A DNA stretch of 32,423 bases from Clostridia bacterium (GCA_017396465.1 JAFQLU010000008.1:1-32423); one strand, 5' to 3'; positions 24,534 to 32,218 are shown, counted from the first letter of the stretch. The notes: generated by a model from the letters alone, not told the origin. Numbers and translations: made by a program.

Positions 24534-25226
24534 ATGCGTCTGGGTAGCAGAAGATTTATAAGAAACCGCCGGAAAGCGAGTTCACTTCTGGCTTTTTTTC
24601 TGATTCTGTCCGCGTCATCTGCCATGCTGTATTACATGTTTTTGGTGGTTCGCCCAACCTTTGTAGCCTTGGCGGAAAGCAAAGCGAAGGAGCTGGCGGT
24701 TGTTACCGTGAACCGCTCTGTAACCGAGCAGATAGAAAAAGCACCGATTACATACAGCGATATCGTTACGCCGGTTTTAAACGAAGAAAATTCTGTTACC
24801 GCATTAAGCTCCAACCTTGTCTCTATCAGCAAATTGAAGTCTGACTTAAACCTTGCCATTATGAATGATATCGCCGGCATGGATGTTGCCACCATGCATG
24901 TGCCTTTGGGAAGCTTATTGGGAAGCGATTTTTTCGCAGGCTTGGGCCCAAAAATTCCCTTTCATGTGATGCCCTTCGGCACGGCGGAAACAGATATCTG
25001 CACCGATTTTACCGATGCCGGCATCAACCAGACGCGGCTCACCGTTTTGGTGAAGGTGAAAGCGGATATGTCCGTTCTGCTTCCTACCGTACGCAAAAAA
25101 AGCACGGTGGAAACCACCGTGCCTGTTTTAGAAACCGTTATCGTCGGTGCCGTTCCCGACAGCTACACCCATGTAGACCGCGACGGCTATGAATTTGAAG
25201 ATGACGTTTTAGAATTAGCCGAATAA
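24534..25226 (+). CDS. yunB: Sporulation protein YunB
   Basis: The 230-residue protein has a basic N-terminus (MRLGSRRFIRNRRK), one membrane segment at about 17-42 (SLLAFFLILSASSAMLYYMFLVV), then an extracytoplasmic domain. The segment IPFHVMPFGTAETDICTDFTDAGINQTRLTVLVKVKADMSVLLP is strongly like YunB, a mother-cell protein needed for proper spore formation in B. subtilis. The ATG at 24534 follows AAGGGGTG at a good spacing; an in-frame GTG at 24516 lies inside the terminator stem. The 3' end overlaps the convergent DUF3006 gene by 12 bases, and its coding sequence contains a terminator for that gene. This gene is the best evidence that the host makes endospores. Confidence 0.88.
   Translation: MRLGSRRFIRNRRKASSLLAFFLILSASSAMLYYMFLVVRPTFVALAESKAKELAVVTVNRSVTEQIEKAPITYSDIVTPVLNEENSVTALSSNLVSISKLKSDLNLAIMNDIAGMDVATMHVPLGSLLGSDFFAGLGPKIPFHVMPFGTAETDICTDFTDAGINQTRLTVLVKVKADMSVLLPTVRKKSTVETTVPVLETVIVGAVPDSYTHVDRDGYEFEDDVLELAE
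25095..25122 (-). terminator. Strong minus-strand terminator inside the yunB coding sequence
   Basis: GCACGGTGG (25102-25110) and CCACCGTGC (25114-25122) form a perfect 9-base stem with a three-base loop. On the minus strand it is followed by seven T residues (A run at 25095-25101). It lies about 93 bases past the DUF3006 stop codon and should end the DUF3006 transcript. Confidence 0.85.
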
Positions 25227-25409
25227 ATCCTGCAATGCCTTTTTTGCCTTATCCTTTGCGCGGCTCATTTCCTCTTCGTCCTTTTCAATCGTGAACACAT
25301 CCCCCTCGGCACAATCGGGCAGAATACGGATATCCACCTCTGCCATTGTGCCGTCGGGCAGTTCTGCTACGGCGCATGCGCCCTCAATTCTGTCTATGAT
25401 GATTTTCAT
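25215..25409 (-). CDS. DUF3006 domain protein
   Basis: The 64-residue protein (MKIIIDRIEGACAVAELPDGTMAEVDIRILPDCAEGDVFTI...) matches DUF3006, a small beta-strand-rich protein of unknown function that in Bacillota commonly sits next to a ComEC-like metallo-beta-lactamase gene, as here. The C-terminal third is a charged helix (EKDEEEMSRAKDKAKKALQDLF). The ATG at 25409 follows GGAGAG, which includes the stop region of the upstream gene three bases away, so the two are translationally coupled. Its 3' end overlaps yunB by 12 bases. Function is unknown. Confidence 0.85.
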   Translation of the reverse strand: MKIIIDRIEGACAVAELPDGTMAEVDIRILPDCAEGDVFTIEKDEEEMSRAKDKAKKALQDLFG

Positions 25410-25412
25410 ATC

Positions 25413-26294
25413 CTATCTCTCCGTTTCAAAGTGTATCTCGCTGCCGTCCGAGATGGCAACAACGTTTCCTTGTTCATCGGTTCGGAAAATTTCGCATCCG
25501 AACCGCTCAAGACGGCTTAAAACCTGCTGGGTGGGGTGACCGTATTTGTTATCTGTGCCGCAGGATATTACGGCGTATTTTGGCTGAACCTGCTCTAAAA
25601 AGTTTGCCGTAGAAGATGAGTTGGAGCCGTGATGCCCCACTTTGAGCACATCATACACACCGATACTGCCTTTGAGCTGATTTTCCACGGTGTACTCCGC
25701 ATCGCCCATAAAAAGGAATCTGTTATTTCCGTAGGTTACGGAAACTACTGCGCTATAATCATTCATTTCTTCATATTCTGCCGAGACTGGTGAAAGGAAC
25801 TGAACTGCAAGATTTTCTGTTTTTAAAACCTCCACACCGGCTTTTGCCTTTTCTGCCTTCACGCCTTTTACCTTCGCCGTTTCTACTACATCCATGAAGG
25901 TTTTTGTATCGTGGCTCACATCGGGAAGATATAGCGTTCCGATGTCGAAGGCTTCTATCACGGTGTCCAGCCCTCCGATATGGTCGGAGTGGGGATGAGT
26001 TCCCACCAGATAATCAATTTTCGTATCTCCCTGCGCCCCGATATAGTCGCACACCGTTTCGCCCATATCATTTTCTCCGGCGTCAATCAGCATTGTTTCG
26101 CCGTTGGGCAACTGGATAAATATGCTGTCCCCCTGCTCTACATCGATGTAATGAACGCGCAGGTCGCCGGATTCTGAAATCGGTGCAGACGGTTTTGCCT
26201 CTTCCTGAACCGTTTCATTTTGTTTCACGCCGCGCATCAGAAGCGCAAGCAGAATCAAAATCAGAATCGTGCCGAAGGATATTTTCTTTTTCAT
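25413..26294 (-). CDS. ComEC/Rec2-like metallo-beta-lactamase fold hydrolase, membrane-anchored
   Basis: The 293-residue protein has an N-terminal membrane segment (about 6-22, FGTILILILLALLMRG) and then an extracytoplasmic metallo-beta-lactamase domain. The metal-binding HPHSDH (100-105) matches HxHxDH; GDAEYTVE and KVGHHGSNSSST, the later ligands, are present, as is the late SCGTDNKYGHPT segment usual in the ComEC C-terminal domain. It lacks the ComEC competence pore, so it resembles stand-alone ComEC-type hydrolases that may degrade extracellular DNA or phosphodiesters. AGGGGGAA precedes ATG 26294; an upstream frame to 26390 runs through the promoter. Coupled to DUF3006. Substrate unproven. 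Confidence 0.87.
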   Translation of the reverse strand: MKKKISFGTILILILLALLMRGVKQNETVQEEAKPSAPISESGDLRVHYIDVEQGDSIFIQLPNGETMLIDAGENDMGETVCDYIGAQGDTKIDYLVGTHPHSDHIGGLDTVIEAFDIGTLYLPDVSHDTKTFMDVVETAKVKGVKAEKAKAGVEVLKTENLAVQFLSPVSAEYEEMNDYSAVVSVTYGNNRFLFMGDAEYTVENQLKGSIGVYDVLKVGHHGSNSSSTANFLEQVQPKYAVISCGTDNKYGHPTQQVLSRLERFGCEIFRTDEQGNVVAISDGSEIHFETER

Positions 26295-26314
26295 GATGAT
26301 TCCCCCTCTTTTAT

Positions 26315-26344
26315 ATTGTACCGCAAAAAGGCAGAAAAAGTCAA
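26315..26344 (-). promoter_or_regulatory. Promoter of the ComEC-like/DUF3006 operon
   Basis: On the minus strand TTGACT (26339-26344), an 18-base spacer and TACAAT (26315-26320). The -35 hexamer begins within the end of the upstream terminator stem and shares its T-rich tail. Confidence 0.75.
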
Positions 26345-26382
26345 GAGGGTGTAGCAAAATGAAACCTTTTGCCACACCCTCT
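26344..26382 (-). terminator. Terminator of the ABC transporter operon
   Basis: AGAGGGTGT (26344-26352) pairs with ACACCCTCT (26374-26382), and GCAAAA with TTTTGC further in, separated by one mismatch. On the minus strand the stem is followed by TGACTTTTTC, an imperfect T tail. It starts about ten bases after the permease stop. Confidence 0.75.
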
Positions 26383-26392
26383 GTTTCCAATT

Positions 26393-28429
26393 TTATTCAA
26401 ATAAATATCGGATGCTCTCGGGAACGTTTTCTTCGTCCATACTGCGTGTGACGCAGTATTCACTGTAGTTCGGCGAAACAAATATAAATTCCACCAGATT
26501 CCCTTCTTTTCCTCCCAAATAGGGCGTTTCCGTAACATAACGGTACAGTTCGCCGATTACCGCCGGGTCGGTGATGTCTTCACCGGGCACACACTGCTGC
26601 GCTCTCACATTCGGATCATCTGACGGCTGCGTGATATACCGGTTCACTCTGACCTGCGTGTAGTCCTCTGCAGTAGGCAGAGCGCCATACAGTCCCAGTT
26701 CCCGAAGGATGGCGATAGTGTTTACATAAGAATCCCGGATATAATAGGTTTCTTCCGTTTCGTTCACATAGTTTTCCGGGTCCTCAACGGGAACGTCTGT
26801 TCCTACATATATGAGCTCCGTTCTGCGGTTTACGCGGATGTACGTATCCGTCGCTTCGCCTTCTATGAATTCTTCATAAGGTGCCGCCGCTAAATCCTTA
26901 CGAAGAGCCTCTGTCAGGCGCGAAACCATAGCCTTTTCTTCTTCCGTGCCGCCCGTTTCATCGTGATATGTGCCAAACGGCGCCTTGAGACGTCTGTCGC
27001 AGATTTCCATAAAGTTAATCACATATGTGGGCTCTCTTAAGATGGGGAACCGTTCTTTTTTGTTCTCTTCCGTTTCCATAATGGGCTTTAAGAATTCCGC
27101 TTCTTCTCTAAAATCGACAGAATACGTGCGGAGCATGGTTTTTCCGTTTTTCAGATGATAGGTTATATAAATGTTGATGTATCCCGTTTCATCCGAAGGC
27201 ACATCGATTTTATACTGATGGAAGGCTAAAGCGTTTTCGATGTCCTCTTTTTCTGTCAGAACGGGAATATAATCCTTTTCCTTCACAAATCTGTAGTAAG
27301 TCTTATGATTATAATTCTGTTCGGAAACAGTTACGCTTTCGATGTCCTCTGCATTCGGTATTCTGCTCTCATAACCGGTGATATCCATAGCGAAAACGCA
27401 AATCAGCACTAAAACCGTGAGCAAGAAAGCACTTGCAGGGATTGCGGCACCTTTCACCGTGAAAGCCTTTTTGGCTATGAAGTTTGCAATCAGCAGTCCC
27501 ACAATACCAAAGGGAATCATAAACAAAAGATTTGCCATATCTGTTAACGCGTATATATAAGCAAAGCCTAAAAAACCGGCACACAACGCCACGCCGTACA
27601 CAAAAACGGGCTTGAGCCTCGGAAAAGCAATCACTTCCCCGTGGTTTTCCAGATGGCGCAGCTTATAAATTCCAAAGCCCAGCGCAAGAAATACTACCGA
27701 AAGCACCAGATATAAAATGGCACCCGAAGGCTCTGTGATTTGTTCCACACCCAAATACAGCTTTTGTGTGATGAAGTTTATATCGTCTGAATAGCCGTAT
27801 AAATGCGTTGTTGCGACTCCTTTTACCATCACTTCTGCAAAAATCGGAAGCGCCGCAAAAATGCAGGCAAAGATGGGCTGTGCAATCACATTTCCCACCA
27901 GCATCCCTGCGCAGGTGGTAAGGGAAAATGCAATGGCGCTATAAGTAAGCGTGGTGTATGCCCAGGTCCAGATATCGGATAGCGAAAGCACCTGCGCCAT
28001 CATGGCATCACTTCTCACAAACAGCAGAGCCACGCTTATAACCACTACCGGCACAATCAGCGCCAGAAGACCGTACAAAATGTGCGTCACATAAAGGCTT
28101 AATCTTGTTACCGGCTGTGCGTGCGCCGTTGCTACCGCACTCTTTTTGTTCAGGTAAGAAAACAGGAGCATCGAAAGCACCACGGCTGCAACAAAAAGCA
28201 AAAAGTAGGAAGGTAGACAATAGTTGCTCCAATGGGAGTTAATATATCCAAAGCCGATATCCTCATATCCTGTAATCTGCTTTGATTCCAATAAATAGGT
28301 TACTCTCTCATAAAAGGGCACAAGGCACGTCAGAACGATAGCAAGGGTATGCAGTATCGGAATCCACCAGAACCGTTTCACATCGGCGCGAAATACCGTT
28401 TTGTTAAAGAATGATATTTGCCGTTTCAT
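26393..28429 (-). CDS. ABC-2 type transporter permease with large C-terminal extracytoplasmic domain
   Basis: The 678-residue protein has about nine hydrophobic segments in its first half (roughly 21-40, 73-92, 111-136, 157-176, 184-200, 237-254, 276-296, 300-318, 333-348), an arrangement seen in ABC-2 permeases paired with YtrB-type ATPases. The last 330 residues (from TGYESRIPNAEDIESV) are soluble and probably outside the cell; they resemble the DUF6449-type end domain of Clostridia permeases. The ATG at 28429 follows GGGAGGTG; it overlaps the ATPase gene by 26 bases. An in-frame ATG at 28450 has no such site. The transported substrate is unknown; YtrA-type systems often respond to cell-wall-active antibiotics or envelope stress. 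Confidence 0.83.
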   Translation of the reverse strand: MKRQISFFNKTVFRADVKRFWWIPILHTLAIVLTCLVPFYERVTYLLESKQITGYEDIGFGYINSHWSNYCLPSYFLLFVAAVVLSMLLFSYLNKKSAVATAHAQPVTRLSLYVTHILYGLLALIVPVVVISVALLFVRSDAMMAQVLSLSDIWTWAYTTLTYSAIAFSLTTCAGMLVGNVIAQPIFACIFAALPIFAEVMVKGVATTHLYGYSDDINFITQKLYLGVEQITEPSGAILYLVLSVVFLALGFGIYKLRHLENHGEVIAFPRLKPVFVYGVALCAGFLGFAYIYALTDMANLLFMIPFGIVGLLIANFIAKKAFTVKGAAIPASAFLLTVLVLICVFAMDITGYESRIPNAEDIESVTVSEQNYNHKTYYRFVKEKDYIPVLTEKEDIENALAFHQYKIDVPSDETGYINIYITYHLKNGKTMLRTYSVDFREEAEFLKPIMETEENKKERFPILREPTYVINFMEICDRRLKAPFGTYHDETGGTEEEKAMVSRLTEALRKDLAAAPYEEFIEGEATDTYIRVNRRTELIYVGTDVPVEDPENYVNETEETYYIRDSYVNTIAILRELGLYGALPTAEDYTQVRVNRYITQPSDDPNVRAQQCVPGEDITDPAVIGELYRYVTETPYLGGKEGNLVEFIFVSPNYSEYCVTRSMDEENVPESIRYLFE

Positions 28430-29303
28430 AGCCAACACCTCCCAGTTCATAGATAAACACTTCCTCCAGGGTCAGCGGCAGAATGTCGCAGAGCAAGGGG
28501 CTGTGTTTTGCAATTTCTTCTTTGATTTGTGCCACGTTGCCTTTCACAATCAGGCTGTATACCGAGCCGAACTGCTCCTCGTGCAAAAGCGTAAGACTCT
28601 CTTTTAAAGCATCGGGCATGGCAACACCGAAGGCTACCTGAACCTTGTGGATGTTGCCCTTGGCATCGTCTAAGGATTTTTCCAGCACCACTTTGCCCTG
28701 ATGGATGATGCCCACATGGTCGCACACATCCTCTAATTCCCGCAGGTTATGGCTGGAAACCAAAACGGTCATATTCCGCTCTGCCACCTCCTGCAGCATC
28801 AGCTTCCATACGTTTCGGCGCATAACGGGGTCTAACCCGTCCACCGGCTCGTCTAAAATCATCACGTCCGGCTTGGTGCAGATGCCGATCCAGAAAGCCA
28901 CCTGCTTCTGCATGCCCTTGGAAAGCTTTCGCACCTTCCGTTTTATATCAATGGGAAAAACCTCTTTTAAGGAATAAAACCGTTCCCAATCCCAGGAAGG
29001 ATACAAGCCGGCATACACCTTTGCCATGTCCAGGATGGAATAGGTGGGATAAAAATATAAATCGTCGCCGATGCAAATCACTCTTTTTTTCAGGTCAATA
29101 TTTTCATAAACCGGCGCATCCAGAATCGTCACACTTCCGGAATCGGGACGGTACACGCCCGTCATGTGCTTGATAACGGTGGTTTTCCCGGCTCCGTTTG
29201 CGCCAACGAGCCCGTAAACCGTTCCGCTGTCCACATGGAGAGACAATTCGTCCAGCGCCTTAAATCCGTCAAAGGATTTCGTTACATTTTTTACTTCTAT
29301 CAT
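28404..29303 (-). CDS. ABC transporter ATP-binding protein
   Basis: The 299-residue protein is a complete nucleotide-binding subunit: Walker A GANGAGKTT (34-42), signature LSKGMQKQ (127-134), Walker B and D loop VMILDEPVDGLDPV (147-160), and an H-loop in VLVSSHNLRELEDVCDHVG. The signature LSKGM is the type found in YtrB-like and bacteriocin-resistance exporters. A C-terminal regulatory domain follows from about 215. It begins with ATGA, four bases overlapping the GntR stop, and ends inside the permease gene, so the three proteins are made in a coupled way. AAAAGGGGTGAG supplies the ribosome site. Confidence 0.93.
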   Translation of the reverse strand: MIEVKNVTKSFDGFKALDELSLHVDSGTVYGLVGANGAGKTTVIKHMTGVYRPDSGSVTILDAPVYENIDLKKRVICIGDDLYFYPTYSILDMAKVYAGLYPSWDWERFYSLKEVFPIDIKRKVRKLSKGMQKQVAFWIGICTKPDVMILDEPVDGLDPVMRRNVWKLMLQEVAERNMTVLVSSHNLRELEDVCDHVGIIHQGKVVLEKSLDDAKGNIHKVQVAFGVAMPDALKESLTLLHEEQFGSVYSLIVKGNVAQIKEEIAKHSPLLCDILPLTLEEVFIYELGGVGYETANIIL

Positions 29304-29683
29304 ATATGCTCACCCCTTTTGATGGTTCCGTAAATTTCTTCGATTTCTGCTTGAATCCGCTCAAGCTCCACGCCCTGATAAATCAGCTCCGCGGCGGCTT
29401 CTCTCAAGTGCTTATAAAGCGCATTTTGCGCCTCTTTGGACACATCGCTTCTTTTTGCCACAAAGCTTCCCTTCGCGCGCAAAGATACAATATATCCTTC
29501 CTCCTCCAGCTCCTTATAGGCTCTCTGGATGGTGTTGGGATTGATGGCAAGGCTTCCTGCCAGCTCCCGCACCGAAGGGATTTTATCCTGCTCTTTCAGC
29601 GCGCCGGTGATAATCAGCGTTTTGAATTTGTCCTTGATTTGTTCATACAGCGGCCGACTGTCGCCCCAATCAAGTTGAATCAT
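29300..29683 (-). CDS. GntR family regulator, YtrA subfamily
   Basis: The 127-residue protein has an N-terminal GntR winged helix (PLYEQIKDKFKTLIITGALKEQDKIPSVRELAGSLAINPNTIQRAYKELEEEGYIVSLRAKGSFVA) and a short helical C-terminus of about 50 residues rather than a full ligand-binding domain, which defines the YtrA type. These are repressors of the ABC transporters encoded downstream. GGAGGG lies about nine bases before the ATG at 29683. It heads the operon, and a palindrome over its own promoter suggests autorepression. The inducing signal is unknown. Confidence 0.92.
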   Translation of the reverse strand: MIQLDWGDSRPLYEQIKDKFKTLIITGALKEQDKIPSVRELAGSLAINPNTIQRAYKELEEEGYIVSLRAKGSFVAKRSDVSKEAQNALYKHLREAAAELIYQGVELERIQAEIEEIYGTIKRGEHI

Positions 29684-29709
29684 GGTTCTCCGCCCTCCTT
29701 CGATGTATT

Positions 29710-29736
29710 AACTGTACTAATACATATAATACAGTT
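29710..29736. promoter_or_regulatory. Palindromic operator for the YtrA-type regulator
   Basis: AACTGTA (29710-29716) and TACAGTT (29730-29736) are perfect inverted repeats 13 bases apart. The site covers the -10 box and probable start point of the operon's promoter, as expected for a repressor; a shorter inner pair TGTA/TACA is also visible. Such spaced palindromes are typical of YtrA-type GntR targets. Confidence 0.65.
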
Positions 29737-29754
29737 TATTTTCTCATTTGTCAA
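29726..29754 (-). promoter_or_regulatory. Promoter of the GntR-ABC operon
   Basis: On the minus strand TTGACA (29749-29754), a 17-base spacer and TATTAT (29726-29731), 43 bases before the GntR start. Confidence 0.85.
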
Positions 29755-29799
29755 TACCTTTTTGAAAATTTTTACGAAAAACTTTCGTGAGGCTCTCTA

Positions 29800-29827
29800 T
29801 TGACAAAAAGACAGAATGTGATAGAAT
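29800..29827 (+). promoter_or_regulatory. Promoter of the GH28-like gene
   Basis: TTGACA (29800-29805), a 16-base spacer and TAGAAT (29822-29827), 30 bases before the ATG. Confidence 0.75.
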
Positions 29828-29856
29828 AGAAGCAAACGGGAAAGGAGAGGTCATTT

Positions 29857-31062
29857 ATGCTATACACAACACCCAACGATTTTGACCGTCCCACGGACAG
29901 TGCCAGAATCCAGAAAGCAATCATTGAAGCCAAAAGACAAGGACACAATCAGGTTGTGATTCCGAGAATCAACGAGGCCACGAAAAAGCCCGTGTGGATC
30001 ATAGAAGAAACCATTCTTCTTCCTTCGGACATCACCGTAATTTTTGATAACTGTCATCTTAAAATGGCAGACGGAGTGATGTGCCAGATGTTCTGCAACG
30101 AAAACGCTCATTCCCCCATCGGCGGAACGAAAGAGGGCGAGCAGAAAAACATCCGCCTCATCGGGCGTGGCAATGCGTTGCTCGACGGCGGACGCGACAA
30201 CGGTCTTTGCGAGAAAACCTCCAATAAAAACGGTTTTCCTCATATTATGCATAACTTAACCATTTTCTTCCGCAACGTGAAGCATTTCACCATTCAGAAT
30301 CTGACCGTTCGCGACCAGAGATGGTGGGCGCTTTGCTTCTATTATTCCTCCTTCGGCAAGATTTCCGATATTCATTTTGAGCTGACAGAGCGCTACGAAC
30401 GCGGTATTGATACAGAAACAGGCTACTGGCGGAATCAGGACGGCATCGACCTTCGGGTAGGCTGTCATAACATTACCATTGAAAATATCACCGGCGAAAC
30501 CGGAGACGATGTGATAGCTTTTACGGCACTTGCAAGCCCCACCGGTTTTGAAGAAGCGCTGAAGGTTGACGGACACAGCAAGGATATCCATGATGTGTCT
30601 ATCCGTAACGTGAAGGCATCCTGCAACCTTTGCGCCATTGTACGGCTTTTAGCTCACCGCAGAAATAAGATATACAACATCAGCATTAACGGCTTGTTCA
30701 CCAACGAGGATGCCCCGGTGCGTCCGGCTGTGGCAGTTCGCGTGAATGAGCATCACTATTACGGCAACAACATCGAGGATAAAGCCGTGATGGGTGAGAT
30801 GCACTCCATTTCCATCCGGAATGTGTATGCAGAGCCTAAGCAGTGCGGCATTCTTTTCAGCGGTGACCTGTGCGACATTTCCATCCGTGATGTATTCGTA
30901 ACAGGCGATGCACCGGCTCTGATGACACTTGCAGAGTTTGACGGAGAGGTGCATAACCGCCTGAAAAATATTTTGGCAGACGGCATCCACGCAAAAAATA
31001 TCAAAGAGTTCCGCAACACAGAAGAGGAAAATGTTGTGACAACGAATTGTTTTCCCAAATAA
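29857..31062 (+). CDS. GH28-like right-handed beta-helix protein (polygalacturonase superfamily)
   Basis: The 401-residue protein is a parallel beta-helix of the polygalacturonase/pectate lyase superfamily: an N-terminal PTDSARIQKAIIEAKRQG segment, repeated turns of the type ISDIHFE, ITIENITGETGDD, VSIRNVKAS, ISINGLF and ISIRNVYA. Two of the GH28 catalytic motifs have counterparts, NQDGID (Asp) and GDDVIAF (Asp-Asp), but the later GHG histidine motif and RIK are not found in their usual form. There is no signal peptide, so it is cytoplasmic. AAAGGAGAGG precedes the ATG. It stands alone with its own promoter and terminator. It may act on pectic or other uronic oligosaccharides, or have changed chemistry; the catalytic role is uncertain. 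Confidence 0.8.
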   Translation: MLYTTPNDFDRPTDSARIQKAIIEAKRQGHNQVVIPRINEATKKPVWIIEETILLPSDITVIFDNCHLKMADGVMCQMFCNENAHSPIGGTKEGEQKNIRLIGRGNALLDGGRDNGLCEKTSNKNGFPHIMHNLTIFFRNVKHFTIQNLTVRDQRWWALCFYYSSFGKISDIHFELTERYERGIDTETGYWRNQDGIDLRVGCHNITIENITGETGDDVIAFTALASPTGFEEALKVDGHSKDIHDVSIRNVKASCNLCAIVRLLAHRRNKIYNISINGLFTNEDAPVRPAVAVRVNEHHYYGNNIEDKAVMGEMHSISIRNVYAEPKQCGILFSGDLCDISIRDVFVTGDAPALMTLAEFDGEVHNRLKNILADGIHAKNIKEFRNTEEENVVTTNCFPK

Positions 31063-31072
31063 GAATGCAAAC

Positions 31073-31106
31073 AAAAAGGTCTCCCGAAAATCGGGAGACC
31101 TTTTTT
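31073..31106. terminator. Bidirectional terminator between the GH28-like gene and azlD
   Basis: GGTCTCCCGA (31078-31087) and TCGGGAGACC (31091-31100) form a perfect 10-base stem. It is flanked by A5 on the left (31073-31077) and T6 on the right (31101-31106), so it works in both directions for two convergent genes. Confidence 0.92.
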
Positions 31107-31422
31107 ATAACAGCTTCATCACATATTCTGCAATAAACACCGCCACACAGGAAAGTGCGGCAACCTGCACCAGGCTTTTTTCAAAGTATGCCAAAATCAC
31201 GGCAACAACAAATCCGATGGCGGCAGAAACCATGTTCGCCGTGGAGGAAAAGATTGCCGGAATGGTCATAACGCTTAACACCGCATAGGGCATATAATAG
31301 AGGAATGACAAAAGGAATCTGTTTTTGATTTTCTTTTTCATCAGCACCAGCGGCAGCATACGAATCAGGTATGTAACGCCGGCGCAAACCAACAAGTATA
31401 GCCAGAAAGGAATCTCACGCAT
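31105..31422 (-). CDS. azlD: AzlD family branched-chain amino acid transport protein
   Basis: The 105-residue protein has four hydrophobic segments (YLLVCAGVTYLIRMLPLVL, FLLSFLYYMPYAVLSVMTIPAIF, MVSAAIGFVVAVILAYF, VQVAALSCVAVFIAEYV), the plan of AzlD, the small partner of AzlC in exporting branched-chain amino acids. I chose ATG 31422 because GAGGAGG lies nine bases before it; the ATG at 31431 directly abuts that site and is too close. It overlaps the end of azlC by eight bases, so the two subunits are translated together. Confidence 0.9.
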   Translation of the reverse strand: MREIPFWLYLLVCAGVTYLIRMLPLVLMKKKIKNRFLLSFLYYMPYAVLSVMTIPAIFSSTANMVSAAIGFVVAVILAYFEKSLVQVAALSCVAVFIAEYVMKLL

Positions 31423-32134
31423 TGTTTTCATCCTCCTCTGCTATTGAAATAGGCGAAAGAGCCGCAAAAAGGGCACTTGCAAGCACCGCGCAGATAATAA
31501 CGGTAAATCCGCCGGGAATTTGGTTTAAACCCGGGATATAGGAGAAAGCGCAGCTTAAGGCAATTGCCGCCAATACGCAAAGCGCCGTTGCACGGCTTTT
31601 CTTCGCCGGGGGAATCACGATGGCAATAAACATGCCGTATATCGCAATACCAAGCGCCGAAGTTACCGCCGTGGGCAGAATCTGCCCTGCTCCGGCACCG
31701 ATTAAGGTGCCCAGGCTCCAGCCTAAATAGGGCGTTAAAATCAGGCCGTATAAAAACCGTTTTCCCACTGCGCCTTCTTTGCCTGCCGCCACGGCAAACA
31801 CCTCATCGGTGTTCACAAAGGCAATGACAAACCGGTCGAAAAGGCTCACATTTTTGTCCAGCTTCTGGGACAGCGACACCGACATCAGCGCATACCGAAG
31901 ATTAATCACAAGCTGCGCCAGCGCAAGCTCTGCCAAGGAGCCGCCCGCCGCCATGATGGGGACCGCCGCAAGCTGACCTGCCGAGGTGACGTTGGTCATG
32001 GAAATGAGAAGTGTCTGCAGAAGTGTCATGCCGCTTTCTGTTGCAAATATTCCGAATGCAAAGGACACAGAAAGGTACCCCAGGCATATGGGAAGACCGT
32101 CTGTGATTCCTTTTAAAAATGAATTGTTTTTCAT
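31415..32134 (-). CDS. azlC: AzlC family branched-chain amino acid exporter subunit
   Basis: The 239-residue membrane protein matches AzlC: GITDGLPICLGYLSVSFAFGIFA near the start, MTNVTSAGQLAAVPIM and INLRYALMSVSLSQKL in the first half, FVNTDEVFAVAAG in the middle, and hydrophobic segments through to ISIAEEDENNA at the cytoplasmic end. With AzlD it forms a two-part exporter for valine, leucine and isoleucine or analogues. GGAG lies seven bases before the ATG. It is the first gene of the azlCD pair, with its own promoter upstream. No Lrp-type azlB regulator is seen nearby. Confidence 0.93.
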   Translation of the reverse strand: MKNNSFLKGITDGLPICLGYLSVSFAFGIFATESGMTLLQTLLISMTNVTSAGQLAAVPIMAAGGSLAELALAQLVINLRYALMSVSLSQKLDKNVSLFDRFVIAFVNTDEVFAVAAGKEGAVGKRFLYGLILTPYLGWSLGTLIGAGAGQILPTAVTSALGIAIYGMFIAIVIPPAKKSRATALCVLAAIALSCAFSYIPGLNQIPGGFTVIICAVLASALFAALSPISIAEEDENNA

Positions 32135-32168
32135 AGTTGCTCCAAAGGTTTTATAAATTTTCTGTTAT

Positions 32169-32197
32169 ATTCTATCATATTTTGCCCGTTTTGGCAA
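32169..32197 (-). promoter_or_regulatory. Promoter of azlCD
   Basis: On the minus strand TTGCCA (32192-32197), a 17-base spacer and TAGAAT (32169-32174), 35 bases before the azlC start. Confidence 0.75.
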
Positions 32198-32218
32198 TCC
32201 AAAAAGAGCATGTCACAT

